Shown: positions 1-14,599 of the stretch, piece by piece | Layout of the letters: every line of letters starts with the position of its first letter | Numbering within the stretch: position 1 is the stretch's first letter | Source of the DNA: Promerops cafer | Lineage: Eukaryota > Chordata > Aves > Passeriformes > Nectariniidae | Direction of reading: 5' to 3' | Length of the DNA stretch: 64,000 bases | NCBI GenBank assembly: GCA_013398275.1 | Contig: VZSE01014957.1 | Span: 147,082 to 211,081 of the forward strand | The notes under the pieces: generated by a model | Told to the model about the DNA's origin: nothing | The model's input: only the letters and a program-made list of their open reading frames with translations | Databases searched by the model: none | Made by a program: the position numbers and the translations under genes

Positions 1-2335
1 CACCAATCAAGATCAGGAGCAGACTGAGAGTTCAGCCAAGCTGGTGATCAACAGGTAGCAGGTCATGGAAAGTTCAGATGCTCTCAAATCCTCCCTTCAG
101 GTTTTTCCATGTGCACAGTCACAGAGCCTGCCTTTGGTATTTACACATCACCAGTTTCAGATGATTTTTAACATTGGTAAATCCTCGGGATGCTGCTGGG
201 ATGGAAATCCTGGTGAGTGACAACACCTGCAGAAATGTCCCAATTCAATGGTGCCATTCTAAGGGCTCAGGCTGCTTCTTGGGGATTTTTTTCCAGTCTG
301 TTTTTCTTGCCCAAAAATTTAACAAATTGAGCTTTTTCTTAGGAAAGCTTCTTTAAAAATATTTCAGATTTTTTTTTCTCTCTCTTTGGGAACAGCGTTC
401 AGACAAGTAAATTCTGCCCCTTCCCCAAAAAAATCCACCAACCAATTAAAATCCAAAAAAAAAGCCACCAAACCCCACAACCAAAGAGAAGCATCAATTT
501 TCCCCTTATATTCTTTTTAATTAATCCAAGGTGGGAAGTGGAAGCTTGACCAAAACCACGGTGCACTTGCAGTGTTTTTTAATGATAAATAGCCTTAAGA
601 AAGTTTTGGGAAAGTGACCTACACCTGTTCTATTAATCTGGAGCAGGAAATCCAGCACTGCTGAGCATGGATCCAGCACTGCTGAGCCCTTCCTGGCTCA
701 GAGTGAAGCCTGCTGCCTTCACACCCCCAAAACAGCATCTCCCCAGGTCAGGATACTGGAAAGCTCCATCCAGGAAGGCAGATGTTCCCAAATCCTCTGG
801 GCAAATGTGCAGCTGGCAGAAAAGCATATCAGAATCATCACAGAATAAATAGATATCAATGGAAAAATAGAATTATCACGAGCAGCAGTTCAGCGTGGGG
901 AAAGCTGTCTGATCCTGCCTCTTCTCTTTCTCCAGGTCAAATATATTTGTTAATGCTCTCTTCCCACACCTCATGCTTCCCAAATCCAAAATGCAGTTAG
1001 ATCTTAGATACAGAGACAAAGAGAAAAGAAATGTCTTTGTGCTGCCTGTACCCCAGGGAGGGGACCCAAGCAGGCTGTGGCAACCTGACCTTAAAAATGA
1101 CACTTCACAGCACTGGAGCAGCATCTAAACAGAACCAAATCCTGTGAACACTCTGATCTGGACAAAAAGCAGCATATTAGAGTGAGTCCAAAGGATAACA
1201 TTGCTCTTATCTCCATTAGGCACTACCCAGAACTGCAGAAGAATCTTCTCTTCCTTGCTCCATAATCACAGGAATCTTGAGCACCCTATTGAAACCCCTT
1301 CAGAGGTTTCTGTCTGCAGTGTGAATCCCAGGAAGCCTTAAATGGGAATGCAAAGGGAGCTGATCTCCTACCAAATGAACAAGGAGATCCCCATAAATCT
1401 ATGCTGCTTTACCAAGTGCCTTTGAGCTGCAAAGGATCCAGGTGTATGTGGATTAATATCAGAAAGTTTCTAAGAATAATACCTGTCAATCATTTAAATA
1501 CTTCTTAAATAGAACACGCACCACAAGTTCAGTGTCATTATCCTTCATGCTACACCAGCTTTTTCTGTCCTTTTGGTGCTCCCAACACCTTTGATTTCAA
1601 ACAGAAATGTTTCCATGGTGTCATAGCTGATAGCAAATAAAAAGTTTAACACTTGCCCTTGCTTTTTTCCCAGTTCCCTGCTCCGAGGCTCAGGGGCTGC
1701 GCCACAGCTGGAGAGGCAAATGGAAGCAGACACATCTGCAGTGGATCACGTTCAGCCCCAATGGAGTTTAAAGATAATTTTTCTGCCCAAAACCTCCCTG
1801 ACCCTTCTACATTTGAGCAGATTACTGCAAGGAAAGGAAAACCCCCTGGCATCAAGGGAGAGTTCTAAAGGAGCTATGAGTGCATCGAATATTATTCTCT
1901 GTGAGAAGAGTGTAAATTTTTATCTGTAGACACAATAATACATTGCCCTCAGTGGCAAACGGGCTGAGTTTACTGGAGTCCATATTCCCCAGGAAACTGC
2001 ACCTCAAACCTCTTTCCCCACCAAATTCCAGGCAAGGAGCTTGCAGTGGAAAACTGTCTTCCCCTCTGTGCTGTGCTCAGGGGTGTGTGGAGGGGTGAAC
2101 CTGCATTTATAGCCACACGGTCTGAGCTTCTGTGTGGTCAAAAGAGGAGTTCTGAATCTTGAAAAAGCACATTTTTCAGTGCTGTTACACTGCAGCATAG
2201 ATCCTAAACCTGTTGGAGCGTTTATTTCAAGAAAGAAAGGATTTCTGTGCTTGACTAAAATTAGCCTTAAATTAGTTAGACAGCAGTGACTCAGGATAAT
2301 GATACAACAAAAGGGGAAGGGTTTTAAGCTAAAGA
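1..2335. other. Intergenic DNA, no gene recognised
   Basis: AT-rich sequence with short homopolymer runs. The open frames here are short, overlap on both strands, and encode nothing I recognise. No CR1 end, RNA gene or CpG island was seen. Confidence 0.6.
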
Positions 2336-2340
2336 AGGAG

Positions 2341-2576
2341 AGATTTACAAGGGATGTTAGGAATTGTTCCCTGGGAGGGGGGGCAGCGGCTGGGATGAAA
2401 TTCCCAGAGCAGCTGGGGCTGCCCCTGGATCCCTGGCAGTGCCCAAGGCCAGGCTGGACATTGGGGCTGGAGCAGCCTGGGACAGTGGGAGGTGTCCCTG
2501 CCATGGCAGGGGTGGCACTGGATGGGCTTTGAGGTCCCTCCCAACCCAAACCAGTCTGGGATTCCATGGTTTTAAA
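2341..2576 (+). mobile_element. CR1 LINE fragment, 3' end, sense on +
   Basis: The stretch has the bird CR1 3'-end signature in order: the attgttccctgggaggg block, the cagagcagctggggctgcc block, the ggtgtccctgccatggcagg block, and a degenerate terminal accagtctgggattcc. The same blocks recur at 7.25 kb and, inverted, at 18.3 kb. It is 5'-truncated with no intact reverse transcriptase frame, so it is a dead copy. The subfamily cannot be assigned by eye. Confidence 0.85.
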
Positions 2577-5500
2577 GCAGAACAGGGCTCTTGGTGCTTT
2601 CCCTGGAAGCAGCACCAGCCCCATGAGCAGAACCTGCTGGGACCCCACAACATCCTGAGATGCCAGACCTGGTCCTGCTCAGCCAGAGTAGGACTGCCCA
2701 GGGCAGGATTCCAGGCAGGAATTCCATCCTCAGGAGCCAGACTGGAGGGCTCCCATCTCATCTTTGGAAAAAACCAAAATATATTCAGTTACAGGATTGA
2801 AGTAGCAGTTTTTACTTAGAGCAGTGGTAAAAAGGGATCCTTTAATCAGAAACTGGCCTGTTAAAGTGAATTTCCTCTAAATCTGCTCAGCCAGGTGGGT
2901 CCCTGCCCTCCTCACACTCCTCTCTTCCCTCATGCCCAGACTCCTCGAGTTTATCCTGCAAACAAGCCCTGCTCCAGACACAATCTCAGAATGTCATTCT
3001 GTCTCCACTGCAATCCACTTTTCCCTTCCTCATTGGCCATTTGCAAATAAATCAAACAAAATGAGTCCCCAAGCAACTGCTGACTTGGCCCAAACTGAAT
3101 AATCCACATAAATTCTGGCTGATGGCAGAGCAGAGCTACAAAGAATGAGGTTTTTCTAAGGTTCTGACGTGCTTTTTACACAACAAAGTCCAAAACCCAC
3201 AAGAAATTAGGAGTTTGCACAAAATGTAATAGAGCTGTGGAATTCCTCTGAAGAGATTCAGTTTTAAAAAGCAAAAACAACAAAAAAAACCCACCAAAAA
3301 TTTGTGGAAGAAGCCTTTCAAAAGAGAAGATCTCTGGATCTTTTTTACCAAATTCTTCCATTATTCCCTTGAAGATACAGTGCTAAATTAAATACTCCCT
3401 TTGACCCAGCCAATTAAACTTGTTCTGAGTTCTACCATAAATTAAACATTCACCATTTAAGCAGGAATAAACAGCTCCATTAACCTGTATTTGTTTCCCT
3501 CAAATTAATCCTGTCTGACAAACACCACTTGTAGCCTCGCCTGACACGTGAGAGTGTTTCAGTATTTACAGCACCTGTGCAATTTGAAGCATAAATATTC
3601 ATTGTGGCAAAATTAACGTGCACTAATTATCAACCTGCTTTTCATAGCAAGAGGCAGGAAGACAAAGGGGGCACTGAGGTTTGTGTTTTCCCCAGTGCTG
3701 AGCTCACAGACAGCTGCCTGCAACCAGCACTTACGTAAAATGTGAATTTTCTACTGCATCCAACATCTTCTTCAACATCCAACCCGCTGAAGTTCAGAGC
3801 CCAAGAGGTTTCTAAGCACTGCTGGGATAATAATAACAAACAGAGCAAAGAAATTTAGCTCCAGTTTAATGCAATATTATATTTTTCCTCCTCTTCAGAT
3901 TTCAGAAGGCCACAGACCCAAAGGAAGACGTGTCACAAAAAGAGGAAATCAGTTTGATTTCCCCACAAACACTTAAATTTTTAGTCAAACATTGCCATCC
4001 AGTGGCAGGAAGAACAGTGCTGGCACTGCCAACTAACAAATCCTGTCTCTTTTTCCAGTGCCACCTGGCCTCCAAACGACACAGGCAAATTAAGTTCTTA
4101 ATTTTATTTCCTGCTGCCACATTCAGTTCTAATTCCACATTAGACAGCAGAAGGATTACGTAGGTAAAAAAGCTCCTCTCTACAAATGATGAGATGTGAA
4201 AAGCATTTTTTAAATTTTCCTTGATGTTTAAGCTCAGCTGGGACTTTTCTGATCCTTCCCTGGTACTTGAGGCAGCTCAGAGTCTGTCCCCTGGGCTGGA
4301 AATATGAACTGAACCCTTCATTTCTTTCTCCTGCATCAGATTCCATCAGATTCCATCAGATTCCAGGATCCAGCCACTCCCCAGCCCACCCTGCAGTTCA
4401 CTGTGGTCATAAACAAGCCTAGCTCAGCTTTTTTTCCCCAGCAGAAAACCTTCCCTCAGAGTATTTAATCAGCCACTAATTAAAGGGCTTCTGTAAATTA
4501 AACAACTCCTTAAAAAAAAAATATATATAGGGGAAAAAAGCTAAGCAAGGATATACATTCTCCTTAGCACACAGAGTCACCTCCTGGTGGGATACTTTCA
4601 GGGAAAAAAAAAATCAGGAGATGAGACTTCTAATTAGAAACTGGGGAAAAAAATAAAAAATCCATACGCTGTAAAATTCCCAGAAGTCCTGCAAGTCGTT
4701 AACCTTTGAGCAGAATCCTCTAATTATGCTCATTACCACTGTTAAGAAAAGATGACAGGGACTGAATTTGCATGCAGGCTCTGTCAGCAGGCCCCGATCA
4801 CTGCGTGGTGCTCAGGAACATTCTCAGACACTCAGACCCCAATCCTGGGCTCCCAGCTTGCCTGGAAAGGCATCAAATCTCTCTTTTTGGCCTGGATTTT
4901 TACAGAACAGCTTCTGGAGCAGCAAAATGCACTGTTTCAGCCCAATCATTTAAGCTCCACTCATCTTTCCTCGTTTAACAATCTGAATGTGGCTCAGAAT
5001 CCTTGAACCTTCACATTCACCAAAGTTCTCCATTACTCCCATATAATGAATTATCCCCACATGCCAAATTCCCAGTCATTATTCCCATCTGAGCAGCTGC
5101 AGATGCTGGTTTTTCTAAGTAGGATAAGAATTAAATTCCTTCCACATCACAATAAATTTCCTGGGGCATTTTGCTGCTAAAAGAAGTGGTGGCTGGTTTT
5201 CCTGAGAAGGAATATTTCAGCCAAGAGAAAGGGGAGGAAGTGGTCAGTTGAAGCAGTAAGATTTTTGGTGGTTTGTTCTTATTTTTTAGGGAAAAAATAT
5301 GGATTGTACGTCCTAGCACAGAGGGATTTTTGCCTGGTTATTTTAGTTCACACACACACACAAAGAAAAAAGAGTTGTTACAAATTGAACTGGAATTCCA
5401 CCTGTAGCACAAATTCTGAATTATCAGCAGTCTTCAACCACAGCATGGAACACTTGCTTGACAACAATTTATCAAAATACACAAAGACTTCCTCCAAATA

Positions 5501-7050
5501 ACAAGACTAAAAATACACATTCAAGGGCCAAACAGAGTGCAAAGTGAGTTTACAGGTTAAAATGGAAAGTTTTTCCTCAGCCCAGTGCTGGCAGAGGTGG
5601 ATGCTGTGCTGGTAAACCTCTCACAGGGTGCAGAACCTCGAGTGAGCAAAAGATTTAACACAGACACACACACACAAAAATGCAGAATATAACTTTCCTT
5701 TGGGAGAGGGCAAAGGCAGGGAAGGAATAAAGGAGGAAGGAATAAATACTTGAACTGCACTTTACTGAGTGCTGCTAAAAACCTCCATTTCTTCCACTGC
5801 AGCCTCAAAATCTTGAGATCTCCACAAGTTTCCCAAAGCTGCAGGGCAGGTTTAACCCAGCCCATGAGGTGGCCTAAGAGACAATATCAAATCACCCAGA
5901 GAAATGCACATTTTATTTGTTTTATTGACACTTTCAGCCCCACAAGCTGGTATAGGCAGTTTAAAAGTAATTTTTTCTAGAAGGCTGGGTAGGTTTTTAT
6001 TAATTTCTGTTGTTGTTTTCATCTGGGGTTTTTGCCAGCAGAGGTTGCTCTTTCATTTTAGTTCAGAAAACACACACCAGTGCCATCAACACAACAATGC
6101 AGGGAATCACATCCTGTGGAAATTGCTCCTTCTGATGAAATCAGGAATACCTGAAATTAAGAAAACAAACACGTAGTTTACTCCAAATCCTACCGCACTC
6201 ATTTATCCTCCAATGCTTCCCAGCAAAAGTTTAATAATTTCTGTTCATTTCATTCAGGTCAAAGAATTTAAAAGTTGCAACTTCATTCAGCAAATGTATT
6301 CATTTCAGCAATATTTATCAGCTTTCTACAATATTTATTGCTGAGAAATTTATGCACCTCAGGAGAAAGAGAGATTTATTTTCTCAGCTCGGCAGCACAG
6401 AGGAAATTCTTATCCATCTTTGCAAATGAAAGTCTGGAAAACTTGGCTGAGAAAAGATGTCCAGCTCTCCAAATCTCACCTACTGCTTGCCCTTCATTTT
6501 AGGTTTGAGGATCTGAAGCCTTGATCAGAGATTTTTAAGGAATATCACTTCTCTTGCAACCCCTCCCATTCTTTCAGAAACAACTGAAAAATCACTGAAC
6601 AGCCCAGGAGGTTACACTGACCCCAGGACTGCACAAGGAGCATTACCCAGGAATTTGGCAAGGTAATAAATACAGCAAAGGCAAGGCACAGAAAGGAAAT
6701 GAAGAAATAAAGGCAGAGTTTTAAACCATGACTCCATTTTTCATTAGAGCCAAATACACCCGACAGTCACATTTATACAGTTTAGCATTGCCCTCCTGCA
6801 GATTAACTCTTCAGGGCTCTTACAGCCCAGTGGTTTGGCTGAACCAAAGTCCACTGATTCAAAAAAAAAAAAGAAAATAATTTCTTCCCTTCATTTTTTG
6901 ATGAGCACTAAAATTTGGCAAACGTGTCCAAATCTGCCATTTGGGTTTCAAAAATCCACAATGTGCTCAGACACATCAACATCCAAGCTAAGCTGGAGTC
7001 CCTGTGACCACACTTTAAAGAGAATTTCCATTTAGTTCTTCCTTTCAGAA
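2577..7050. other. Intergenic DNA, no gene recognised
   Basis: AT-rich, with several A-rich and T-rich runs, a three-copy tandem of cagattccat near 4,336-4,364 and short CA runs near 5,350 and 5,660. Open frames are short and unconvincing. Nothing else is supported. Confidence 0.55.
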
Positions 7051-7463
7051 CCTCCAGCCAGGCTGGCAGAGCTGGGGGTGCTCACCTGGAGGAGAGAAGG
7101 CTCTGAGGAAACCTCAGAGCCCCTTGCAGAGCCTAAAGGGGTCCAGGAGAGCTGGAGAGGGACTGGGGACAAGGCATGGAGGGACAGGACAAGGGGAAAT
7201 GGCCCCAGGCTGAAGGAGGGGAGATTTAGGTTGAATATTGGACAGGAATTGTTCCCTGGGAGGGTGGGCAGCCCTGGCACAGGTGCCCAGAGCAGCTGGG
7301 GCTGCCCCTGGATCCCTGGCAGTGTCCCAGGCCAGGCTGGACACTGGGGATTGCAGCACTGTCCCTTCCCTGGGTCAGTGGGAGGTGTCCCTGCCATGGC
7401 AGGGGTGGCACTGGGTGAGTTTTAAGCTCCCTTCCAACCCAGACCAGTCTGTGATGCTGTGAT
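7051..7463 (+). mobile_element. CR1 LINE fragment, 3' end, sense on +
   Basis: About 410 bp match the 3' part of CR1 and reach further 5' than the copy at 2.34 kb: a ggaggagagaaggctctgag block, an acaggacaaggggaaatgg block, then the shared 3' blocks. It ends in gtgatgctgtgat, the usual CR1 terminal repeat. It is 5'-truncated and non-coding; frames read through it are by-products of its GC richness. Confidence 0.9.
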
Positions 7464-10400
7464 CCATTTACAAACCCCTCAAAGATCTGTGAACCTGAGT
7501 TTATTTGCCTTTTTCCCCTGCTGACAGACACAGCAAAGCACAAGGGAAATGAAGCACAAGAAGCTGACAAGAAATGCAGGGACACTCGTTAGCACGAGAC
7601 CTTTCAGCCATTTTCTCGTTTTCTTTCTAGGATCCATCTGGCTTCTCTGTCCCCATTAAAACCCTTACAGTGTGTGCACTGATCCTCCAGATCAGTGGGG
7701 GAAAGCAGCAGCAAATCATCCCATCCTCCAGCCCAGGAAAAGACCCCAGAGGAGCTGCCCCTGCTGCACACACACATCTGGTTCTGCCCCTGCTCCTCGC
7801 CACCCCACCAACCCCACTCCTGCTTCCCCCAAAACCTTTCCAGTGCCTGCTCACTGCGGGCATGAATTGCTGGAAAGAAGAAATCTGGTTTTTCTGCGTT
7901 TTGTAACAAAGAGCTCTTATTGAAATTGCAGTGGGTACTGGCTTGGCCTGCAGCAATCAGTGAGGAGAGTAAAGAATATTCCTTTAGGGGAGCCCCCCCA
8001 CCCTGTGCAGACATGGACAGCAACTCATGGACACACAACAGCACTGAATTGCCTCAGATTGCTTTCCTGCTCCTAAAACCTATTACACAGGAAAAAAAAA
8101 AAAAAAATAACAAACCAAAATATGCTTCAGAAAACTGTCAGTGCTTGTAAAATAAAAACTTATAAAAGCCACATGTCGAGGCCGTTCCTCAGGATCCAAA
8201 GATGACATGATACAGTTGTAATTATCATTCTGAGCACACAGGGAAGGCAGAATGTGCTTGAAAAACTCGAACAAAAAGGTGTTAAAATTGGGAGAGGGGC
8301 GTGTGAAAAGCAGGGAAGAGTTGCCCAGGACTTAGACCGGAAACCCTAAGATACATTTTTATTTTAAAGGCATCAAATGAGTAGCACAAAATTAACTCTT
8401 AGTGAGCAGCTGCAGGTTATCAATGCCACCACACATGGTGAGACAGGCCTGAAGATAATCAGGGGACTGAATATGTTAAAATAAGAGTCAGATCCACCTC
8501 AGGGACCTTTCCAAAAAGGATAAGAGGCAACAAGAACGAGGTGTAGCCAAGGCAATTGGAACTGCTCATAAGGAATAATATTCTTCCTACTGGTACTGTG
8601 CAACACTGCCAGCCATGGTGGAATTGTGTCATTCAAGATCCCCAAATTTCACTGGTTAAGAATCCAATCCAGCTTCAAGATCAGATCCAAATTTTGCATC
8701 TGGAGTAAGGGACTGGACCAGAAAATGGCCCCTTCACCCTTCATTATCATATAAATGTGCAATATTTACCCTTCCCATTGCCTCTGGGAACTCAAGGCTG
8801 GCAGTTCCCATCCTCAGCAGAGCTGGGGGTGCCAAACTGAAAAATCCTGGGCAGTTCAGAGAGAAATCCAAACCAGAGGGCTTATTGCAGCCTGTCAGAA
8901 GGAAAAGGAAATGGCTTCTTTGTCAGAGTGATTTAATATCGTATTACCCTTAATGAATCGTATTTTGGATGATTAATGCACTGCCTGATCTTTGTGTAAA
9001 AGCAAGAGGGCAGTCAGAAGCTGTCAGGAAGAAACCAGGAAATTTGGCAGGCAGTGTTCAGGCTTCTGGAACATGAGAAGGAAGCTGAAAGATTATGGAA
9101 TAAACATTCAGCCAAATGTTTATGGCAAAATTATTAGAAGTAACACAGGAAGTTAGGTGGCAGGATAATTATCAACCCACGTTTCAAACAACACTTCAGG
9201 GTTTGAAATATGGGGTTTGGGATTGGAAAATGGGATTTAAAAGTGTAACATTTGTTTAATATTAAAGGAAAATTCAATTATTTTCTAAAGTAGGTAGAAG
9301 AATCATATCTTCTGCTTGTCATTCTGTCATGAGAGGGATATTACAGAGCTGAGCAGAGCATTTTCAGTTTAAAAAAAAACAAAAGAAACCAAAAGAGAAG
9401 GAAAAAAGGCCTCCCCCCCCAAAAATAAAACCAACAAAACCCCCCAGTTCCCTGTATCATTGCCATTGTTACAATTATCTACAAAATGCATACAGAAAAT
9501 ATCCTTTTTTTCTCCAACAAACCAAATTCATGGGAAAAGTTGAAAGTTAAATGAGAGGCCAGAGAAAGGCAATTCAAAGGGCCCAGATTTTCTGTAGGTG
9601 GCAGGAGCCTGTATTTGTATTAAATAGTCCTGGAAAGATTCAAGTCAGCTGGATGGTCCAGAGGAGGAAAATGGAAGAGTTTGTGCATCTCAGAAATAGA
9701 CAGAGAGAACGGGAGGGTTGTTGAGTGAGGAAGCAGCAGCAGAACGTGTCTGGAGGGGGGCAGATCTTCTCACCAGCCAGGACAAAGAGCAGAGCTAACA
9801 ACGGACTGAGCTGGTGCAAGGGGAGCTCTCCAGGTCTCAGGAAGCACCAAATTGAGAGATATTTCAGATTTCCTTAAAACTTTCACCTGCAAGATCTTGC
9901 ATGCAAGGACTGGCAGGCTCTGGGATTATTTACCTGTCCTTTCCCAGAGTCTGGGAGGAGTTTACAGCAGGAATTTGTGTGTCAGTCCAGCAAGAGGTGA
10001 AGCAACTTAGAATTCCCAGCCCTGCTGTGTGCACACATCAAACCCTCCATCCCCCGTGTCCCTGGGCTGGATCCTCACCCTCTCCATCCACCACCTCTGC
10101 CCATCCACATTAGTTTACCATTAAAAAAATTGCACAGGCAGTAGCCAAAGCAGTTCTGAAGCCAGCAGAGCTTTCCAAACAATTTCTTATCAATTTCTGA
10201 ATTGTCTTTCGAAGCCTGGAAAAGCTTTCCTCGCAGAACTGTTGGAATGAATGCTGAAATTATTATCTCACAATAATACTGTCATTTGAAATAATACACG
10301 GTATTTAAACCATCTGAAGAAGAATTTTTTCCAGCACTTCAAGAAATCCTTCAGAAGTGTGCTGATGCTTCCTCAGAACAAGAGATTCATTATCAGTAAC

Positions 10401-13095
10401 CAGGAACACAGGAAAACACAGTCAAACAAGAAAAAGAGGGCAAGTAGCTACATTAAGCAGAGGTCATGATCTCAATTCTACTTATTTCCCCAGAATGTTT
10501 CCTAGGAAAAACCAGAAGGAAACTAGAATTCTCCACTTTTAGCAATTAGCTCTAGTCCTCAGTGATTTTCCACATCGTCTTCATCCACATTCTTCCATTA
10601 TTATTTCTGCTGAGTATCACCATGAAAATATTGCTTTTAACTGTAAACACTCCCAGATGAACCCTCCATGCAAAAACCCACAGCAGCAGAACCTGCATTC
10701 CTTATTCCACGTACTGGAAGGGGTTTTGGAGGTGATGAATTTATTATTTCCAGTAGGGGACACCAGGAAAATGCCCATTCTGCAGCAGGTTAGGAGGCAA
10801 AGGTGGGGAAGCAAACACAGCAAGGTGAAAATGTATCCATGTATTTATGGTTTTTATTCCCCTTAACTTCCCAACAACAAGAAACAAAGATGTAATTCCT
10901 CATCCTCATCCTGAAGGATTTTTAAAGCCCCTTCTTTTCCCTCACACACTTCTTTTTAACACATATTTTCACCTCAGAGCCATGCTTTAAATACTTGTGT
11001 GCATACAGATGTATTTAAAGCGTGACTCTGCTTTGAAAAAGACAGGACATGGTGAAAAAGAGAATTCTTCTCCCTGCCTGCAGTGCTTCTGCCTGGATTT
11101 AGGAAGTTATGATTTCCTCTAACAACCAACTCTGAGGCTCTCACTTGTAAAGTATTAAATCAAACCCATCCTTTGCAACTTCCCCCCATAAATTCAGCAT
11201 TCTGCTCTCAGTGACTGCAATCAGCACAAGCATCAAACTTTTAATTTTTTATCTACAAAAACCGTGCCTGGCTGATGTAGATCTGTCAGCAAGACACTTT
11301 CTGCTACACAGTTTCACTGGGAGCCTGTAAAAATTGATGAGAATATTGTCTACATTTTCAGCTGATAACTTAGACATATCCTGTTCAAGCTTCTTCATGG
11401 ATCTTTCCAGGGGTTTTTTTGGAGATACCAACTTAGTGATCAGAGCTGGAGGTGACAAAAGCACTGAAAGATGAATATTCCCAGTCCCCCATCTCAGCAG
11501 CAAAGTGTTAAGCAAATAATGCATATTTTCTTGACTCGGCTGTTTTTCCTCATCTCCCCCCTCTAGAGATGTCCATGTCCCTTCCCTTTCCCTGGAATTC
11601 CTTTGTTGTTCCAGGACCATTGTCCTGAAGGCTTTCCCAAAAGTCACCCTTGCCAAGGCTCCTTCACGTCTGCATGCAGCACTTCTCCCCACAATTAAAT
11701 CCTCCAATTAAATCCATTTAATTAAAGCTTTGTTAACCCCTCACTGGCAAAGGCTGCACAGAAATGCAATGTAATAAAGCACAAATAATCCATCTACCTT
11801 CCATCCAATCTTCCTGAGGGAACTCTGGTGGCTTAGAATCCCAAGTGGGTCTGGTTGGAACCCAAGGCAGCTGAAAATCAACCCCAGAGGAGCTCAGACC
11901 TCTTTTTCTGAGCTCATGCCCTGCCTGTGAGCCCGGTGAGGACACAGCTCCAAGGAGGATCCAAGTGTGGCCCTGACACACACCAAGAGCTGAACACTCC
12001 CTGAATGCCCAGGGATGAGCTTTTATTGATGTCCCAGCTCCTCACGGGCCTTTCCTGACACTCACTGATCTCAAAGACAGTGCTGGAGTTCAATTTCCTC
12101 CTTTTTCTGCTCACCCCTAGAAACTGTCCCCCTGGCAGGGACAGCAGGGTGCTCTCTCACAGGACTGGCAGCTCTTTGAAGAGGCAGTGAGAGGTGAAAT
12201 TTCAGTGAATCCCTGCTAAATGACAGATCAACAGGGACAGAGGGGAGAGTGAGTGTTCATAATGTACTTCTACACCTTTTTTCCTTTTTTTTTCAGTGAA
12301 ACATCACTGAGAAGATACTCCTCTGTGTAAAAAGTATCAGCCAGGTTTTCAATTAAGAGAATCCCTGCACATGCTTTTGTGGTTTTGTCCATTTTCCCTT
12401 TTTGTGAGCATGAGCAGGGAAGCCTTTAAAGTTCTTTCTTCAAAAGCTTTCCTCCGGGGTTGAATTTCTGTGCAAACTTAGAGAAAAGGGGCTAAAATCT
12501 GTGAATATCTGTCACCTCCAGGATGAAATCCCTGCTGCCTCTGGACACCACGCCAGACTTTTCCTTCACCTGCTCGCTGCTTCAACCCAGACACTTCCTA
12601 TACTCAGTTCTTCATCACCAGCTCATTGCAGGAACAAATTTTGGGGAGGGGGAAAGAATTCAGGGCAGCCACAACTGTGTGCACATGGGCTGGCCCTTCA
12701 GTCATGCCAATCCACACCAAACAGACCTGACAAAACCAAGGGAAAGGCATTCTCACACGGGTTTCTAATTGCAACCCTTCCCCAAGAGCAAGACTTCAAG
12801 GTTCCAGCATTAAATGCCTTCCAGTTCTGCAGCTTTTGGAGATGTTCTTTGTTTGTCTCAAAGCAGCTGTGGCAAACCACATTTCTGGGTTTGTTGATAT
12901 TGCTGACAGCCCATTATTTCCTTTCACTACCAACACTTTGGTTTGTTTGCTCTAAAAACCAAACAGACCTGGGCTGTTTCTTCTTCTAAATTCAAAATAA
13001 AGTCTTCAGCCACTCTTGATTTTGGATTTGTCTCCTCGTTGAAGCTGGTAGTTACAGAGAAAAAAAAAACAATAACGATAATAATGATAATAACA

Positions 13096-13149
<54 letters not shown>

Positions 13150-14590
13150 GTACATTATTCTATTTTTATTTCTTGACGCTTCCTGTAGTTTTCTTTCTTT
13201 CCATTCCCTCTGTTTTCCCAGAATTCATCTTTCCTCTCATGTCTTCATCATCATTACAACATGGCAAATGGAGAAAGAAAGAAATAGGTGAGTGAAAAAA
13301 AATAAAAATCAGGAAGTTCCTTCTTTGCATCCAAAAGTAGCCAAAAATGACCAATTTTTAGGACACAAAGAGGACTTCAGGTAAACCATGGTCACTCTGG
13401 AGAAGTTGTGGATTTTTACAGATCCTGAGGTAACCCTGGGACAGGATTTGTGTTGCACTGGGCATGGTTCCCATTGAAAGTGGGAACAGCAGCAAAACTG
13501 CTTCCACACAGTCCTGAGCAGGATTATGACTTCATTTAAGTTTTAAAAAACTTTATTTAAGTTTTTTTTAACTTAAAACTTTATTTAAGTTTTTCCTGAT
13601 TATTTCCATGATGTACATCCACTTGCACAGATATATTTTATATATTTATTGTGTAAAATCTTTCGAACAAGTAATTTTCTTCTGTAAATTTTACATCATC
13701 TCCATCTGGCTAGAGCATTTCCAAAGAATTCCTTCTCATGGAAGAAGGGAAAAATCCTCCTGTAAAACAAAGATGTTGCCTCAGTTCCAAGAAAGCAGCT
13801 AAAAGGGAATTATATACCTGATTTAACTCTATTGTAAGAGATTCACCTGAGGGATTTCTTGCCTATAATTAAAAATTCTCAGTATTTGCTGGTGATGAGG
13901 TCTTACAATTATAATCATAATTTTAGTTCCCTGTATTACCTAGGAAAGAGTGTGTTTTTACAGAAGAAATGAGAGCAGCACCCTGTGGGGCAGTTTGCTG
14001 ACTGTAATGGTGCTTCATAAACACCTGATGGAATTAGTGACCATTCAAAGCCACTTCCAGTGCACTCCTAGATAAAACGAGAGCATTCTATAATTAGCTA
14101 CCTAAATAAATGCAGAGAAATATATTTCCACCTTTCCTGTGAGCCACTAGAATTAAGAGATCACTTCTAGTCAAAGGGTCACGATGATTTCCCAGGGGAC
14201 AAACCCAGGGTTGCTTTTTTTTTCTGCCCCTGCCCTGATTCACAGCCTGGAGTGCCCAGGAAGAAAATGGGACTGGAGGGCTCTCAGGAAGGAAACATCT
14301 GACATTAACGTGGGAGCCTAAAGCCCCGTGGCTGGAAAAGTGAGCTGATTTATCCCTAATTTATCCCTAATCTGCTAATTTACTGGGGGACAGCAAGGAC
14401 AACGCTGATAAAAAGCAGTCTCAGTTCATAAATATTCTGGATTTAGAGCAAGAGCTGTGATGAAATGGTGGTGTAAGACCCATGAGGGGCTGAGGGGATG
14501 CCTTTTGGGCTACCTGAAATCAGAGGCCAGACAGAATGAAGGGAATAAAAGCAGTTCTATTTACTGAAGGGCCTGCAGGTACATTTAGGG
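7464..14590. other. Intergenic DNA, no gene recognised
   Basis: Mostly unique-looking AT-rich sequence. It contains an A-run near 8,091-8,107, the AAT microsatellite listed separately and a small inverted repeat around 13,545-13,592. The longest open frame (minus strand, 11,249-11,707, 152 codons) resembles no family I know and is not called as a gene. Confidence 0.5.
13101..13149. repeat. AAT trinucleotide microsatellite
   Basis: About 16 uninterrupted copies of AAT, preceded by roughly 30 bp of degenerate A/T-rich copies with interruptions (acgataataatgataataacaatgg). It is likely to vary in length between individuals. Confidence 0.95.
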
Positions 14591-14599
14591 CAGACAAAG

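Noticed and set aside
2004..2819. Frames of 134-214 codons around 2.0-2.8 kb
   Set aside because: They overlap a CR1 3' fragment, which is noncoding in the element itself.
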